Positions 1 through 8,395 of a stretch of DNA of 64,000 nt are shown piece by piece (within the stretch, counting starts at the first letter, position 1; the number at the start of each line of letters is the position of its first letter). Origin of the DNA: Pyxidicoccus xibeiensis. GTDB lineage: Bacteria; Myxococcota; Myxococcia; Myxococcales; Myxococcaceae. Both the position numbers and the translations under genes were made by a program. The stretch is from NCBI RefSeq assembly GCF_024198175.1, contig NZ_JAJVKV010000003.1:930001-994000 (forward strand). Reading direction: 5' to 3'. Under the pieces are notes generated by a model, which saw only the letters and a list, made by a program, of their open reading frames with translations, ran no database searches and was not told the DNA's origin.

Positions 1-791
1 ACCTTCGCCAGCTCCGCGTCGTACGGCGTCGCTACGGCCACCATGCCACCGGCCTGGTCAATCGAGTCGAACGTGCCGTCGGTCAGCTTCGCCACGTGGC
101 GCCAGGCCGTCTCCGTCTCCGCGTCCGAGCCGCAGCGCACCGTGTTCACGACGATGTGCTTGTCGCGGGCCCGCTTCGCCCAGTGCTTGAAGTTCCAGTC
201 GTCGTTGCGCTCGGCCGGAGGCGCGTCGCCCACGAGGAAGATGACCTTCATCACCTCGCGGTTCTGGCTCCAGGACAGCTTCGACACGGCCTCGCCCAGC
301 CCGCGGCCGACGTGCTCCGGGGTGTCACCGCCGCCATCCGCCTGGAACTTGCGCAGGTTGGAGAAGACGGTGTCCAGGTCGTCGCTGAGCTCGTAGCGCT
401 TCGTCACGTACGCGTCGCCCACGTCGCGGTAGGCCACCAGGCCGACCTTGAGGTGCGGCGTCGGCCGGCCCTGGGCGATGCGGGAGGCGATGGAGTAGAT
501 CTTCCGCTTCGCGCCCTCGAGCAGTCCGCCCATGGACCCGGTGGTGTCGAGCACGAAGACGACCTCGATTCGCGGCCGCTGGCCCTGGGCCTGCTCCGGC
601 GCGACCTTGTCCTGCTGCTGCGCCGGCGGCGCGGGCTTCGCGGCGTCGTCGGTGGACTTCGGCACGATGGGCTTCTTCAGGTCCTTCGTGGGGGGCGAGG
701 TGACGGGGCTCTCGGCCAGGGCGGGGGCGGCGAGCAGGGTGGTAGCGAGCGCGGCCGACAGGGCGGCCCGCGACAGGGACTTGAGGTCCAT
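1..791 (-). CDS. Secreted von Willebrand factor A (VWA) domain protein, 3' end outside window
   Basis: Open without a stop from an ATG at 791 to the window edge, 263 codons seen. A CTGGAG ribosome site lies 6 bases before the start. Residues 1-24 are a signal peptide ending ALA-ES. A Pro/Ala/Gln-rich linker follows, then a VWA domain from about residue 75 with the metal-site motif DTTGSMGG (residues about 80-87) and a later hydrophobic strand VIFLVGDAPP. VWA domains with an intact DxTxS site bind divalent metal and usually mediate protein contacts. The reading is certain; the ligand is unknown. The C-terminus is missing, so any extra domain or membrane anchor cannot be seen. Confidence 0.88.
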   Translation of the reverse strand, partial: MDLKSLSRAALSAALATTLLAAPALAESPVTSPPTKDLKKPIVPKSTDDAAKPAPPAQQQDKVAPEQAQGQRPRIEVVFVLDTTGSMGGLLEGAKRKIYSIASRIAQGRPTPHLKVGLVAYRDVGDAYVTKRYELSDDLDTVFSNLRKFQADGGGDTPEHVGRGLGEAVSKLSWSQNREVMKVIFLVGDAPPAERNDDWNFKHWAKRARDKHIVVNTVRCGSDAETETAWRHVAKLTDGTFDSIDQAGGMVAVATPYDAELAK

Positions 792-917
792 GGCGTTCTC
801 CAGGGGAGTCGAACAACTGCGGTTTCGGTTGGGGCTGCGCGCGCGTTCGAGTCGTTAACGGACGGGTCCGACGAAAGGTCTACGCCCCGGGTTCATGTGA
901 AACGCGGGCCCCGGACC

Positions 918-1319
918 TCAATCCATGTGTTCGAGCTCTATGGCCGTTGGAAGGGCCCAGGCATGGCGCCGTTCCTCGTAGACGGAGACCCTTGGCGCCG
1001 GGAAGCTGGGATCGGCGAAGGCGCCGACGGCGACCGCGAGCATCTCTGGCAGGGTGCCGAACTCCCAGTAGACGGTCGTTCCGCACTCCGGGCAGAAATG
1101 GAAAGTGCTGGAGTTTCCACTGTCTTCGACACGGACATAGGACGTGGAGCGTCCCGTGATGGCGGTGACTGCCTCTCGTGGGAACCGGGCCTGCACGCCG
1201 AAGACACTGCCCGTCCGCTGCTGGCAGGCGAGGCAGTGGCACATGGAAATCCGAACGGGCTCGCCTTCACACGCCAGTTGAAGCTGACCGCAACTGCATG
1301 AGGCGCGACGTACGGACAT
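918..1319 (-). CDS. GFA-family zinc protein (Mss4-like fold)
   Basis: A 133-residue protein with the zinc-binding pattern of the GFA / CENP-V family: CSCG near residue 8, CHCLAC around residue 28 and CPEC around residue 80, followed by TTVYW. The family includes glutathione-dependent formaldehyde-activating enzyme, but most bacterial members have no proven substrate, so the name describes a fold, not a reaction. I chose the ATG at 1319 because GGAG lies 8 bases upstream and the metal site starts at once; the frame stays open to an ATG at 1358. It is a single gene divergent from the toxin gene that begins near 1434. Confidence 0.85.
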   Translation of the reverse strand: MSVRRASCSCGQLQLACEGEPVRISMCHCLACQQRTGSVFGVQARFPREAVTAITGRSTSYVRVEDSGNSSTFHFCPECGTTVYWEFGTLPEMLAVAVGAFADPSFPAPRVSVYEERRHAWALPTAIELEHMD

Positions 1320-1433
1320 GGGTTGCTCCGAAAGGAGGGCTGGCGACATCCCACGCATTCAAGCTCAGGCGTAGGCTGCGGGAAACGCCTTCAAACCGAC
1401 TCGGCATCCATGCGAGTCAGGCCCTGGAAAGAC

Positions 1434-2786
1434 ATGATTGCGCGCGGGTTGATGACGCTGCTGGTGGTGGCGCTCGTCGGGTGCGGAACGTCCTCGAGGA
1501 GCGTGCGGCTGAGGACCGGGCAGGGTGAAGCCCTCGTCTTCACGCCAGGCACACAGAGCGCCCCTGTCGAACTGGGCAAGGAGGAGTTCGAGGAGACCAT
1601 CGAGCGGATGGGGCGCGACGTCTCCATCGCCGAGAGCCCACGCAGGGCCGCGCTGAGACTGTTCACCGACTCCCTGAGCCCGCATTCCGCCGGGAAGCTG
1701 GGCATCGTCACCGTGGGACGCCCTCGGCAGAGCCTGCACCTGCTTCCCGAGCAGCAGGACGCGGGAGCGAAGCTGGCCCGTGCCTACGAGCGCTGGTGCC
1801 AGGAAAAGAGCAGCTCCAGCGACTGCCTCCGCCTGCTGGACCGGGGGCTCACGTTGGACGAGGAGGGCAAGCGCACCCTCGCCTTCCGCTTCGCCATCGA
1901 CTCGGTGTGGGACGAGACCGCCGAAGCGCTGGAGGACCTGACGGACAGGGACGCGGTGATTGCCATGCTGGCCACCACTGGAGTCGTCTACTTCGGCTTG
2001 TGGCTGCTGCCCGAGCCTTTCTCAAAGGGCGTGGCCGCAGTCCTCACGGTGGGCCTCGTCGCGTATCTCGGTTGGGACACGGTCTGGAGTCTCGTCCAGG
2101 GCTGGCGGGTCCTCGCCGAGGAAGTCAGAGCGGCCAGTACCTTCGAGGAGCTTCAGCATGCGGGAGAGAAGTACGGGAGGGTGATGGGCCAGAACGCCGC
2201 GCGCGCCTTCGTCATGCTGGCGATGGCGGCGCTCGGCAGCACGGCGCAGACGATGGCGGCGAAGCTGCCCACGCTGCCCGGCTCCGCGCAGGCGGCGCTG
2301 GTGGGCGCGGAGCAGGGAGGCTTCCGGCTCGCCGCGGCGGGACAGGTGGTCTCGGTGGAGGTGGCTTCGGGCGGCGTCATCACCATCGGGCTGGACCCCG
2401 GTGCGGTGGCCTCGACAGCGCGCGACCCCAATGGCGCTGCTTCAGGCCCGGTGGACGGAGAGGGGCACGAGCACCACATCGCCACCAACAAGTGGAAGGA
2501 CGCCACGCACAGCGGTGGACCATGGACACCGAAGCTTCAGAGGCTCTTCGACCGGGCCGGCATGTCCCTGGACGACCCAGCGAACAGGGTCCGCGTTCCA
2601 GGACATAAAGGACCGCACCCGCAGGATTATCACGAGGAGGTTTTCAGACGGCTACGCGAGGCTACAGACGACTGCCTCACCATCCAGCATTGCAGGGAGG
2701 GACTGATGGGCGAACTACGAGCGCTGGCGGTGGAAATCCGCACGCCCGCAACCCGGCTCAACAAGCTGGTCACCAAGAGTGAGTAA
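1434..2786 (+). CDS. Polymorphic toxin lipoprotein with C-terminal AHH/HNH-like nuclease domain (SitA-like)
   Basis: About 450 residues. The N-terminus MIARGLMTLLVVALVGCGTS is a lipoprotein signal with lipobox VGC. The middle holds predicted membrane-crossing helices (about residues 180-225, around GVVYFGLWLLP and AAVLTVGLVAYLGW; and about 255-275). The C-terminal 90 residues carry HEHHIATNKW, then PHPQDYHEEV, the layout of AHH-type HNH nucleases found in polymorphic toxins. An outer-membrane lipoprotein ending in a nuclease and followed at once by an Imm11 gene is the architecture of Myxococcus SitA toxins, which pass between kin by TraA-dependent outer-membrane exchange. The start at 1434 has GGAAAG before it; an in-frame ATG at 1410 is possible. 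Assignment to a numbered SitA family is inference. Confidence 0.82.
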   Translation: MIARGLMTLLVVALVGCGTSSRSVRLRTGQGEALVFTPGTQSAPVELGKEEFEETIERMGRDVSIAESPRRAALRLFTDSLSPHSAGKLGIVTVGRPRQSLHLLPEQQDAGAKLARAYERWCQEKSSSSDCLRLLDRGLTLDEEGKRTLAFRFAIDSVWDETAEALEDLTDRDAVIAMLATTGVVYFGLWLLPEPFSKGVAAVLTVGLVAYLGWDTVWSLVQGWRVLAEEVRAASTFEELQHAGEKYGRVMGQNAARAFVMLAMAALGSTAQTMAAKLPTLPGSAQAALVGAEQGGFRLAAAGQVVSVEVASGGVITIGLDPGAVASTARDPNGAASGPVDGEGHEHHIATNKWKDATHSGGPWTPKLQRLFDRAGMSLDDPANRVRVPGHKGPHPQDYHEEVFRRLREATDDCLTIQHCREGLMGELRALAVEIRTPATRLNKLVTKSE

Positions 2787-2801
2787 CGCTAGGAATCCTC
2801 A

Positions 2802-3368
2802 ATGCCGAAGCGGTACTTCGACCTGTCCGATGACGTCTACGTCCCGGGACGATGGCATCTCCACACGCCGCTCGACGAGCGCGGCGAAGAAGTGAACCCC
2901 TGGCAATTCACCAAGGGACACTCAGTGCAGCTCAGCGGTCGGCTGCGAATGCCACTCCAAGTAGACGGAGTACCGCTCGACTTCACGCTGGGCGGCATGG
3001 ACGTTCCCGTCGTGCGCGCGCACGTGGCGGACCTCCTTGAGGAGGTGGCTTCCGACGACCTGCAAATCCTCCCCGTGGACATCGATGGGCAGACGGACCC
3101 GTACCGCATCGTCGTCGCCACCCGGCTCATCCGGTGCATCGACGACCAGGCTTCCGAGGAGGTGCGGTACTGGAAGCCAGAGGACGGGCGCCCCGAGAAG
3201 GTCGGCAAGTACCGCGTCGTCGCCGGCATGCGCATCGACCCCTCCAAGGTCGGCAACGCCCACGTCTTCCGCCCCTGGGGCTGGACTGTCGCCCTCATCG
3301 TCTCCGAGGACATCAAGCACGCCCTGGAGCGCGCCCACGTCACCGGCACGAAGTTCAGGGAGGTCTGA
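2802..3368 (+). CDS. Imm11-family (DUF1629) immunity protein
   Basis: A 188-residue cytosolic protein, with no signal peptide, starting 15 bases after the toxin stop with AGGA before the ATG. The opening KRYFDLSDDVYVPGRWHL and the Trp/Pro-rich end (FRPWGWTVALIVSEDIKHAL) match the DUF1629/Imm11 immunity proteins common in Myxococcus genomes. The likely role is to bind and neutralise the nuclease domain of the upstream lipoprotein. Co-transcription is implied by the short gap and shared strand. Family recognition is by eye; specificity for this toxin is inferred from adjacency. Confidence 0.83.
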   Translation: MPKRYFDLSDDVYVPGRWHLHTPLDERGEEVNPWQFTKGHSVQLSGRLRMPLQVDGVPLDFTLGGMDVPVVRAHVADLLEEVASDDLQILPVDIDGQTDPYRIVVATRLIRCIDDQASEEVRYWKPEDGRPEKVGKYRVVAGMRIDPSKVGNAHVFRPWGWTVALIVSEDIKHALERAHVTGTKFREV

Positions 3369-3376
3369 CCCACCGC

Positions 3377-4276
3377 ATGCGCGTCTTCCACTCGGACGGC
3401 TACGAAGTCCCGTTGCCTCCCGGGCACCGCTTCCCCATGGAGAAGTACCGCCTCGTGCGTGAGGCCCTGGTGGAGCGCGGCGTCGTGCCCGACTGCTGGC
3501 TCACCGAGTCCACCCCCTGCTCCCGCGAGGACCTGGAGCGCGTCCACACGCCCCGCTACCTCGACGCCTTCTTCCACGGCACCCTCACCGACGCCGAGCT
3601 GCGCCGCCTCGGCTTCCCCTGGTCCCCCGGCCTCCTCGCCCGCTCACGCGCCGCCGTCTCCGGCACCCTCCAGGCCGCGCACGCCGCCCTCCAGGACGGC
3701 ATCGGCGGCAACCTCGCCGGAGGCACCCACCACGGCTTCCCCGACCACGGGGAGGGCTTCTGCGTCTTCAACGACATCGCCGTGGCCATCCGCGCCCTCC
3801 AGGCCACCCGCACCGTCCGCCGCGCCGTCGTCGTCGACCTCGACGTGCACCAGGGCAACGGCACCGCCGCCATCTTCGCGGGCGATGACTCCGTCTTCAC
3901 CTTCTCCATGCACGGCGAGCACAACTTCCCCTTCCGCAAGCAGCCCTCCCACCGCGACGTGGGCCTGCCCGACGGGACGGGGGACGCCGCCTACCTCGAC
4001 GCGCTCGCCCTCCACCTCCCCGAGGTGCTCGAGACGGCCGGCGCCGACATCCTCTTCTTCCAGGCCGGCGTGGACCCGCTCGCCGAGGACGCGCTGGGCC
4101 GGCTCTCCCTCACCCTCGCAGGCCTGCGCGAGCGCGACCGCATCGTGCTGGCCACTGCCCGACACCGAAGCCTCCCCGCGGTGCTCACCCTCGGCGGTGG
4201 CTACGCGAAGCCCTTGTCCGCCACCATCGACGCGCACGTGGGCACGTACGAGGTCGCGCGACAGGTGTTCCGGTGA
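3377..4276 (+). CDS. Histone deacetylase-fold hydrolase (HDAC / acetoin-utilisation family)
   Basis: 299 residues covering the whole arginase/deacetylase fold. Visible catalytic features are GGTHHGFPDHG with the paired active-site histidines (about residues 117-119), DLDVHQGNGTA with the zinc-ligand Asp and His (about 155), and the terminal loop LGGGY (about 275). The family removes acetyl or related acyl groups from lysine or polyamines using zinc. The short N-terminus with FPMEKY resembles HDAC11-like (class IV) bacterial members. The ATG at 3377 is 8 bases after the Imm11 stop, so it may ride on the toxin/immunity transcript, but the substrate is unknown and a link to the toxin is not shown. 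Confidence 0.9.
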   Translation: MRVFHSDGYEVPLPPGHRFPMEKYRLVREALVERGVVPDCWLTESTPCSREDLERVHTPRYLDAFFHGTLTDAELRRLGFPWSPGLLARSRAAVSGTLQAAHAALQDGIGGNLAGGTHHGFPDHGEGFCVFNDIAVAIRALQATRTVRRAVVVDLDVHQGNGTAAIFAGDDSVFTFSMHGEHNFPFRKQPSHRDVGLPDGTGDAAYLDALALHLPEVLETAGADILFFQAGVDPLAEDALGRLSLTLAGLRERDRIVLATARHRSLPAVLTLGGGYAKPLSATIDAHVGTYEVARQVFR

Positions 4277-4353
4277 GCACGCCTGCCCGTGGGTCGCCTT
4301 GCCGAAGCGCCACGTCGGACCGATGCTGCCGGCTCCCCAGGAGATTCACGACC

Positions 4354-5061
4354 ATGATGTCCACCATCCGCCGGAGCCTCTTCCTCCTTGGCTGCATGCT
4401 CGCCGTCTCCTGCGCGAGCGACAGGCCCTTCTTCCGAATTGGAATCCAGGCGACCGACACCGTCACCCTGGCGCCCGGTGAGTCCACGCCCCTGGAAATC
4501 ACGCTGAGCCGCGAGGCGGACTTCCCGGGCGAGGTGCGCCTCAACCTCGCCAACGCCCCCGCGGGAGTCACCCTCACCCCCGAGGTCATCCTCCCCGAGG
4601 GAGAGACCAGCATCACCGCGTCCCCCACCCTCGCGGTGGCCGCGGAGACCACCGCGCAGGGCATGCAGCGCACGCAGCTGCTGGCGGAGGACGCCGCCAA
4701 CGACGTCGCGGCCGGCGCCACCCTCTTCCTCGTCATCCTCCCGCTGCCCACCACCCAGCCGGACTTCTCCGTCGCCGTGGCGCCCAGGCAGGTGAACCTC
4801 ATCGTCGGACAGAGCACCCAGGTGCCCGTGACGATAACGCGCGCGGAGGGCTTCACCGGCCCGGTGACGGTGACGCTCACCTCGCCCACCACCCGCGTCC
4901 GGGCGGACGCCGCCACCATCGCCGCGGGCCAGTCGAACACCAACCTCTTCGTCTTCACGGAGCGCTCCGCCACGCCGCTGCCCATCCCCACCACCGTCGT
5001 CGCCACCAGCGAGGACGGGCGGCAGGCCACCACCGGCTTCACCGTCAACCTGCGCCCGTAG
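4354..5061 (+). CDS. Secreted lipoprotein with two Ig-like beta-sandwich repeats
   Basis: 235 residues. The N-terminus (IRRSLFLLGCMLAVSCAS) is a lipoprotein signal with lipobox AVSC. Two similar blocks follow, about residues 30-125 and 140-235, each beginning with a strand of the form V.L..G.ST.. and containing a conserved F.G.V.L.L core (FPGEVRLNL and FTGPVTVTL). This looks like a pair of Ig-like domains of the type often found in bacterial surface adhesins. No catalytic motif is visible. GGAG lies 10 bases before the ATG at 4354; the next ATG, 3 bases on, is equally possible. It stands alone and converges with the pirin gene. Confidence 0.75.
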   Translation: MMSTIRRSLFLLGCMLAVSCASDRPFFRIGIQATDTVTLAPGESTPLEITLSREADFPGEVRLNLANAPAGVTLTPEVILPEGETSITASPTLAVAAETTAQGMQRTQLLAEDAANDVAAGATLFLVILPLPTTQPDFSVAVAPRQVNLIVGQSTQVPVTITRAEGFTGPVTVTLTSPTTRVRADAATIAAGQSNTNLFVFTERSATPLPIPTTVVATSEDGRQATTGFTVNLRP

Positions 5062-5106
5062 CCCCACCAGACGCCGCCGCGCGGCCCGGAGCACGCGGCG
5101 CAAGCA

Positions 5107-5132
5107 CCGGAGGGCCGACACCTGCCCTCCGG
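5107..5132. terminator. GC hairpin between convergent genes
   Basis: Perfect 9-bp arms CCGGAGGGC / GCCCTCCGG with an 8-base loop, lying between the lipoprotein stop (5061) and the pirin stop (5141). It has no clear T-run on either side. Its position suggests a bidirectional terminator. Confidence 0.6.
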
Positions 5133-5140
5133 CTCCCGGC

Positions 5141-5836
5141 TCACGCCAGGTCGAACAGCAGCGCCTCGATGGGCTCCTGCGCGGCGAGCACCAGCCGCGC
5201 CTCGGCGGAGACCGCCACGCCGTCACCGGCCTTGACCTGCACCCCGTTCAGCGTGCCCGAGCCCCGGGCCACCTGCACCCAGGCATGCCGGCCCGGTGCC
5301 AGCGCGTACTCCGCCTGCGCCCCCTGGCCCAGCAGCGTGCCGTGCAGCACCACGTCCTGGTGCACCGTCAGCGAGCCGTCACGCCCGTCCGGCGACGCCA
5401 CCACCCGGAAGCGGCCCTGCCGCTCCTTCGCGTCGAACGCCTTCTGCTCGTAGCCGGGCTTCAGGCCCTGCTCCCGCGGCAGTATCCAGATCTGCAGCAG
5501 GTGCAGCGGCTGGTCGAAGTTGTTCATCTCGCTGTGCAGCACGCCCGTGCCCGCCGTCATCCGCTGCACCTCGCCCGGCTTGATGACCGCGCGCGTGCCC
5601 ATGCTGTCGCTGTGCTCCACCGCGCCGCCCAGCACGTAGGTGATGATTTCCATGTCCCGGTGCGGGTGCATGCCGAACCCCCGCCGGGGCGCCACCGTGT
5701 CCTCGTTGATGACCCGCAGCGAGCGGAAGCCCATGAAGTCCGCGTCGTAGTAGTCCGAGAACGAGAACGTGTGGTGCGTGTCCAGCCAGCCATGGTTGGC
5801 ATGGCCCCTGTCTTCAGCGGAGCGGACGTAGATCAT
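5141..5836 (-). CDS. Pirin family protein
   Basis: 231 residues of the bicupin pirin fold. The N-terminal cupin carries the metal ligands in HPHRDMEIITYVLGG (about residues 57-71) and GTGVLHSEMN (about 95-104), giving the three His and one Glu of a pirin iron site. Bacterial pirins include quercetin dioxygenases and redox or metabolic regulators; the substrate cannot be read from sequence. The ATG at 5836 has AGGCAGGG directly upstream and begins MIYVRSAEDRGHANHGWL, the usual pirin start; a longer frame to 5938 is probably not translated. Confidence 0.92.
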   Translation of the reverse strand: MIYVRSAEDRGHANHGWLDTHHTFSFSDYYDADFMGFRSLRVINEDTVAPRRGFGMHPHRDMEIITYVLGGAVEHSDSMGTRAVIKPGEVQRMTAGTGVLHSEMNNFDQPLHLLQIWILPREQGLKPGYEQKAFDAKERQGRFRVVASPDGRDGSLTVHQDVVLHGTLLGQGAQAEYALAPGRHAWVQVARGSGTLNGVQVKAGDGVAVSAEARLVLAAQEPIEALLFDLA

Positions 5837-6092
5837 CCCTGCCTCTCTTCCTTGTGTCCCGGGCCCTCCCTGAGCAACGCCCGGGCCAGGTGACAACCCC
5901 CGGGAATCACTCGGGGCACGCCGCTCCACCCGGGGCAACCCCTCTCAATCTGATACGAGAGGGGCTCCGAATGAGAGCTGCCCGGCCGCTGGACGGGCAC
6001 CCGGGCGGAGGGCCGGAAGGGGCCGTGCCCGTGAAGTCGCCGCACGACAGCGGTGCACGAGGCCACCGGTGAGGGCTAGGTTGAGGGGTGCC

Positions 6093-6470
6093 ATGAGCAC
6101 CTCGCCCGCACGCCGACAAGCCGCGCTCGCCGCCCTCGCCCTGGATGACGAGGCGCTGCTGAAGGCCTGCGAGGTGGACTACTTCATCGCCTCCGGCCCC
6201 GGCGGCCAGCACCGCAACACCACCGCCAGCGGCGTGCGCCTCACCCACCCGCCCACGGAGCTGTCCGTCAGCGCCACCGAGCGCCGCAGCCAGGTGCAGA
6301 ACAAGGGCGTGGCCCTCGAGCGGCTGCGCGAGGGCCTGAAGGCCCTCACCTTCGTGCCCAAGGTGCGCCGCGCCACCAAGCCCTCCGCGGGCTCCAAGCG
6401 GCGGCGGCTGGAAGGCAAGAAGCGCACTTCCGAGAAGAAGTCCCTGCGAAATAGCAAGTCTATTTGGTGA
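6093..6470 (+). CDS. ArfB-like peptidyl-tRNA hydrolase (RF-1 domain, stalled-ribosome rescue)
   Basis: 125 residues containing one release-factor catalytic domain. The GGQ tripeptide sits in [17 protein letters not shown] (about residues 34-50), where Gln of GGQ places the water that cuts peptidyl-tRNA. There is no stop-codon-recognition domain. The C-terminus is a basic tail ([18 protein letters not shown]), the part that in ArfB enters the empty mRNA channel of a stalled ribosome. Size and layout match ArfB and related RF-like proteins rather than RF1/RF2. GAGG precedes the ATG at 6093. Some members of this broader family are not proven rescue factors. Confidence 0.87.
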   Translation: MSTSPARRQAALAALALDDEALLKACEVDYFIASGPGGQHRNTTASGVRLTHPPTELSVSATERRSQVQNKGVALERLREGLKALTFVPKVRRATKPSAGSKRRRLEGKKRTSEKKSLRNSKSIW

Positions 6471-6720
6471 GTCGTTGCCGCCGTTTCGAGGCGACAGATT
6501 CCAGCCCTCACGGACAGGGACAGTGTCGGTGTTCGTAAAGTTTGCGAGCTCGCAGAGGTTGCATACCCTACGGTCTGCACGAATTGCGGGGATTGCGGTG
6601 GTGTGCCTGGATTGACGCGGGGTTAGGGCGGCAGGCGTGGAGGCATGAGGTGTGCACAAACACCCCCTGTGTCTCTATCGCCCCAGCCCCTGGGGCCATG
6701 TTCACCGCAGGACATCCCCC

Positions 6721-7134
6721 ATGCCCTCGCTCGCGAACCCCTCTCCGCGCCCCCTGCCCCCCCGTCGCCCCTCCGCGTCCGGCCCGCGCCGGTGGCTGTG
6801 GGCACCGCTGCTGCTGACGCTGGCCGCGCCCGCCGTGCTGGCGGAGCCCTCGTCCGCGGCCCCCACCTCGAAGCCGGCGGAGGCGGACTTCGCCGCCGAG
6901 GTCGCGCGCGCGGAGTCGTCCTCCGAGGTGGTGCGGGTGGCGGTGGACCACCAGGCGAACCTGTACGTGCCGGGCGCCGAGCACGTGAGGGTGGACGCGC
7001 CCGAGGTGCTGGACGCGGGCGTGGGTGAGCCGAACCTCATCTCGCTGGCGGGGCTGCGCGCGGGCCGCGCGGAGCTGCTGGTGCTGCGCACGGGCCGGCG
7101 GCCGCTGCACGTGCGCGTGGAGGTGGCGCGATGA
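6721..7134 (+). CDS. Secreted protein with pilus-formation N-terminal domain, first gene of pilus-tip operon
   Basis: 137 residues: a long positively charged N-terminus, a hydrophobic segment (LWAPLLLTLAAPAVLAEP) ending in a signal-peptidase site, then a compact beta domain (VRVAVDHQANLYVPGAEHVR ... LAGLRAGRAELLVL ... VEVAR). The pattern fits the pilus-formation N-terminal domain seen at the front of CpaC/secretin-like proteins, here alone. Its stop overlaps the start of the next prepilin gene (ATGA at 7131), so it belongs to the pilus operon. Function is inferred: a periplasmic assembly or secretin-associated factor. The family match is moderate. Confidence 0.65.
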   Translation: MPSLANPSPRPLPPRRPSASGPRRWLWAPLLLTLAAPAVLAEPSSAAPTSKPAEADFAAEVARAESSSEVVRVAVDHQANLYVPGAEHVRVDAPEVLDAGVGEPNLISLAGLRAGRAELLVLRTGRRPLHVRVEVAR

Positions 7135-7838
7135 GCCGCCGGAGCGAGCGCGGCCTGACGATGCTGGAGCTGTCCGTCGTCCTGGCCATCATCGGCGTCC
7201 TCGCGGCGCTGTCATTCGCCACGTACGAGCGGCTGAGCGTGCGCACCGGGCCGCAGAACGCCGCCGCCGACCTGTCCGGCGCGCTGTCCGAGGCCCGCGC
7301 CCGGGCGGTGGACCGTCAGGCGGAGGTGTGGCTCATCATCTACCCGGACATCGACGACCAGGGCGTGGCCGGACAGGGCTCAGGGGGCTGGTTCCTCGTC
7401 GAGGACCGGCGGCGCGACTTCGGCAGCACCAGCGCCCCTCCTGCCGGCCATCTGCGCTACGCCACCTTCACTCCCCCGGGAGCCGTGGAGCCCTCGCCGG
7501 ACCAGGGCTCGCTGGTGGATGCCATCTACATGGACGACTACACGCGCAGGAGCGTGCGCTTCGGCAGCACGGGCCAGCTCGTCTGGGATGGCGTCTTCGC
7601 CGGGCTGGCGCCCTCGGCTTGCAGCTTCTGCACGGGCACCCCGCGGCGCGGCGCCATCGTCTTCCGCGAGGACGGCTCGGCGCGCCTCGTCGACGGCGCG
7701 GGCACGACGTTCGTCCCCACGGGCGCTGGCGCGGTGCAGCGAGCCGGGTCGCTGGGGCTCGTCTCCTCGGATGGCCAGCATGAGTTCCTGTTCGCAGTCT
7801 CCGGTCCGGCTGGGTTCGTCGACTCGAGGTCTCGCTGA
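7131..7838 (+). CDS. Minor type IV pilin, FimT/GspH-like
   Basis: 235 residues starting with a class III prepilin signal: RGLTMLELSVVLAIIGVLAA, with cleavage expected after Gly and the conserved Glu at +5. The mature part is the H/FimT-type minor pilin, long beta-rich and with cysteines (CSFCTG, about residue 160). Such proteins are processed by PilD and help prime pilus assembly. It overlaps both neighbours by 1-4 bases. The position corresponds to fimU/fimT in other minor-pilin clusters. Confidence 0.88.
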   Translation: MSRRSERGLTMLELSVVLAIIGVLAALSFATYERLSVRTGPQNAAADLSGALSEARARAVDRQAEVWLIIYPDIDDQGVAGQGSGGWFLVEDRRRDFGSTSAPPAGHLRYATFTPPGAVEPSPDQGSLVDAIYMDDYTRRSVRFGSTGQLVWDGVFAGLAPSACSFCTGTPRRGAIVFREDGSARLVDGAGTTFVPTGAGAVQRAGSLGLVSSDGQHEFLFAVSGPAGFVDSRSR

Positions 7839-8395
7839 TGAAGCCCCTGAATGACTCCTCCTCCCGCCGCCGCGCGGCCATGCGCGGCGCCACCCTCATC
7901 GAAGGCATGGCCGCCGCCGCCGTGCTCGCGCTCGGCATCAGCGGCGTCTTCGCCGGGCTGATACTCGCCAGCCAGCAGAACGTGGACGCACGCCGCCTGT
8001 CGCAGGCGAGCGCCATCGCCACGCAGATTCGCTCCGGCATCCACATCCACGGCTACACCCGGCTGAAGGCCGCCGGAGGGCCGCTGACCACCGGCCGCTG
8101 CACCGCCGACGCGGAGACGCGCGCGCTGGCGGGGGGCCTGGAGTCCATCGCCGGCACCTGCGTGGTGGACCTGGACGCCTACGAGGACGCCGTGGCCCCC
8201 GACGCCGTCCTGGTGCCGGCCTACTCCAGCGAGGAGCGCGACGCGTACCGCCGCGTCCTGGTGTGGAACGCCCTGGGCGACATCGACTCCGTCGCGGCGG
8301 TGGTGTCCTTCCGGAGCGCGGGCCAGCGCCGCTACGTCAAGCAGTTCATCGGCGTCTACGAGCCGAGGCAGAACGTCGCCGGGGTGACGCCATGA
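7838..8395 (+). CDS. Minor type IV pilin, PilV-like
   Basis: 185 residues. After a charged leader, MRGATLIEGMAAAAVLALGI is a type III prepilin segment with Gly then Glu near +5 (the usual Phe at +1 is Ala here). A region with Cys residues (TTGRCTADAET and AGTCVVDLDAY) resembles PilV. Starts in a TGATG overlap with the upstream gene and ends overlapping pilW, so translation is coupled. Probable role: minor pilin of the priming complex. Confidence 0.83.
   Translation: MKPLNDSSSRRRAAMRGATLIEGMAAAAVLALGISGVFAGLILASQQNVDARRLSQASAIATQIRSGIHIHGYTRLKAAGGPLTTGRCTADAETRALAGGLESIAGTCVVDLDAYEDAVAPDAVLVPAYSSEERDAYRRVLVWNALGDIDSVAAVVSFRSAGQRRYVKQFIGVYEPRQNVAGVTP

Noticed and set aside
6471..6720. Sigma-54 promoter for the pilus operon
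   Set aside because: No TGGCAC...TTGC with proper spacing; I could not place a promoter in this 250-base region.
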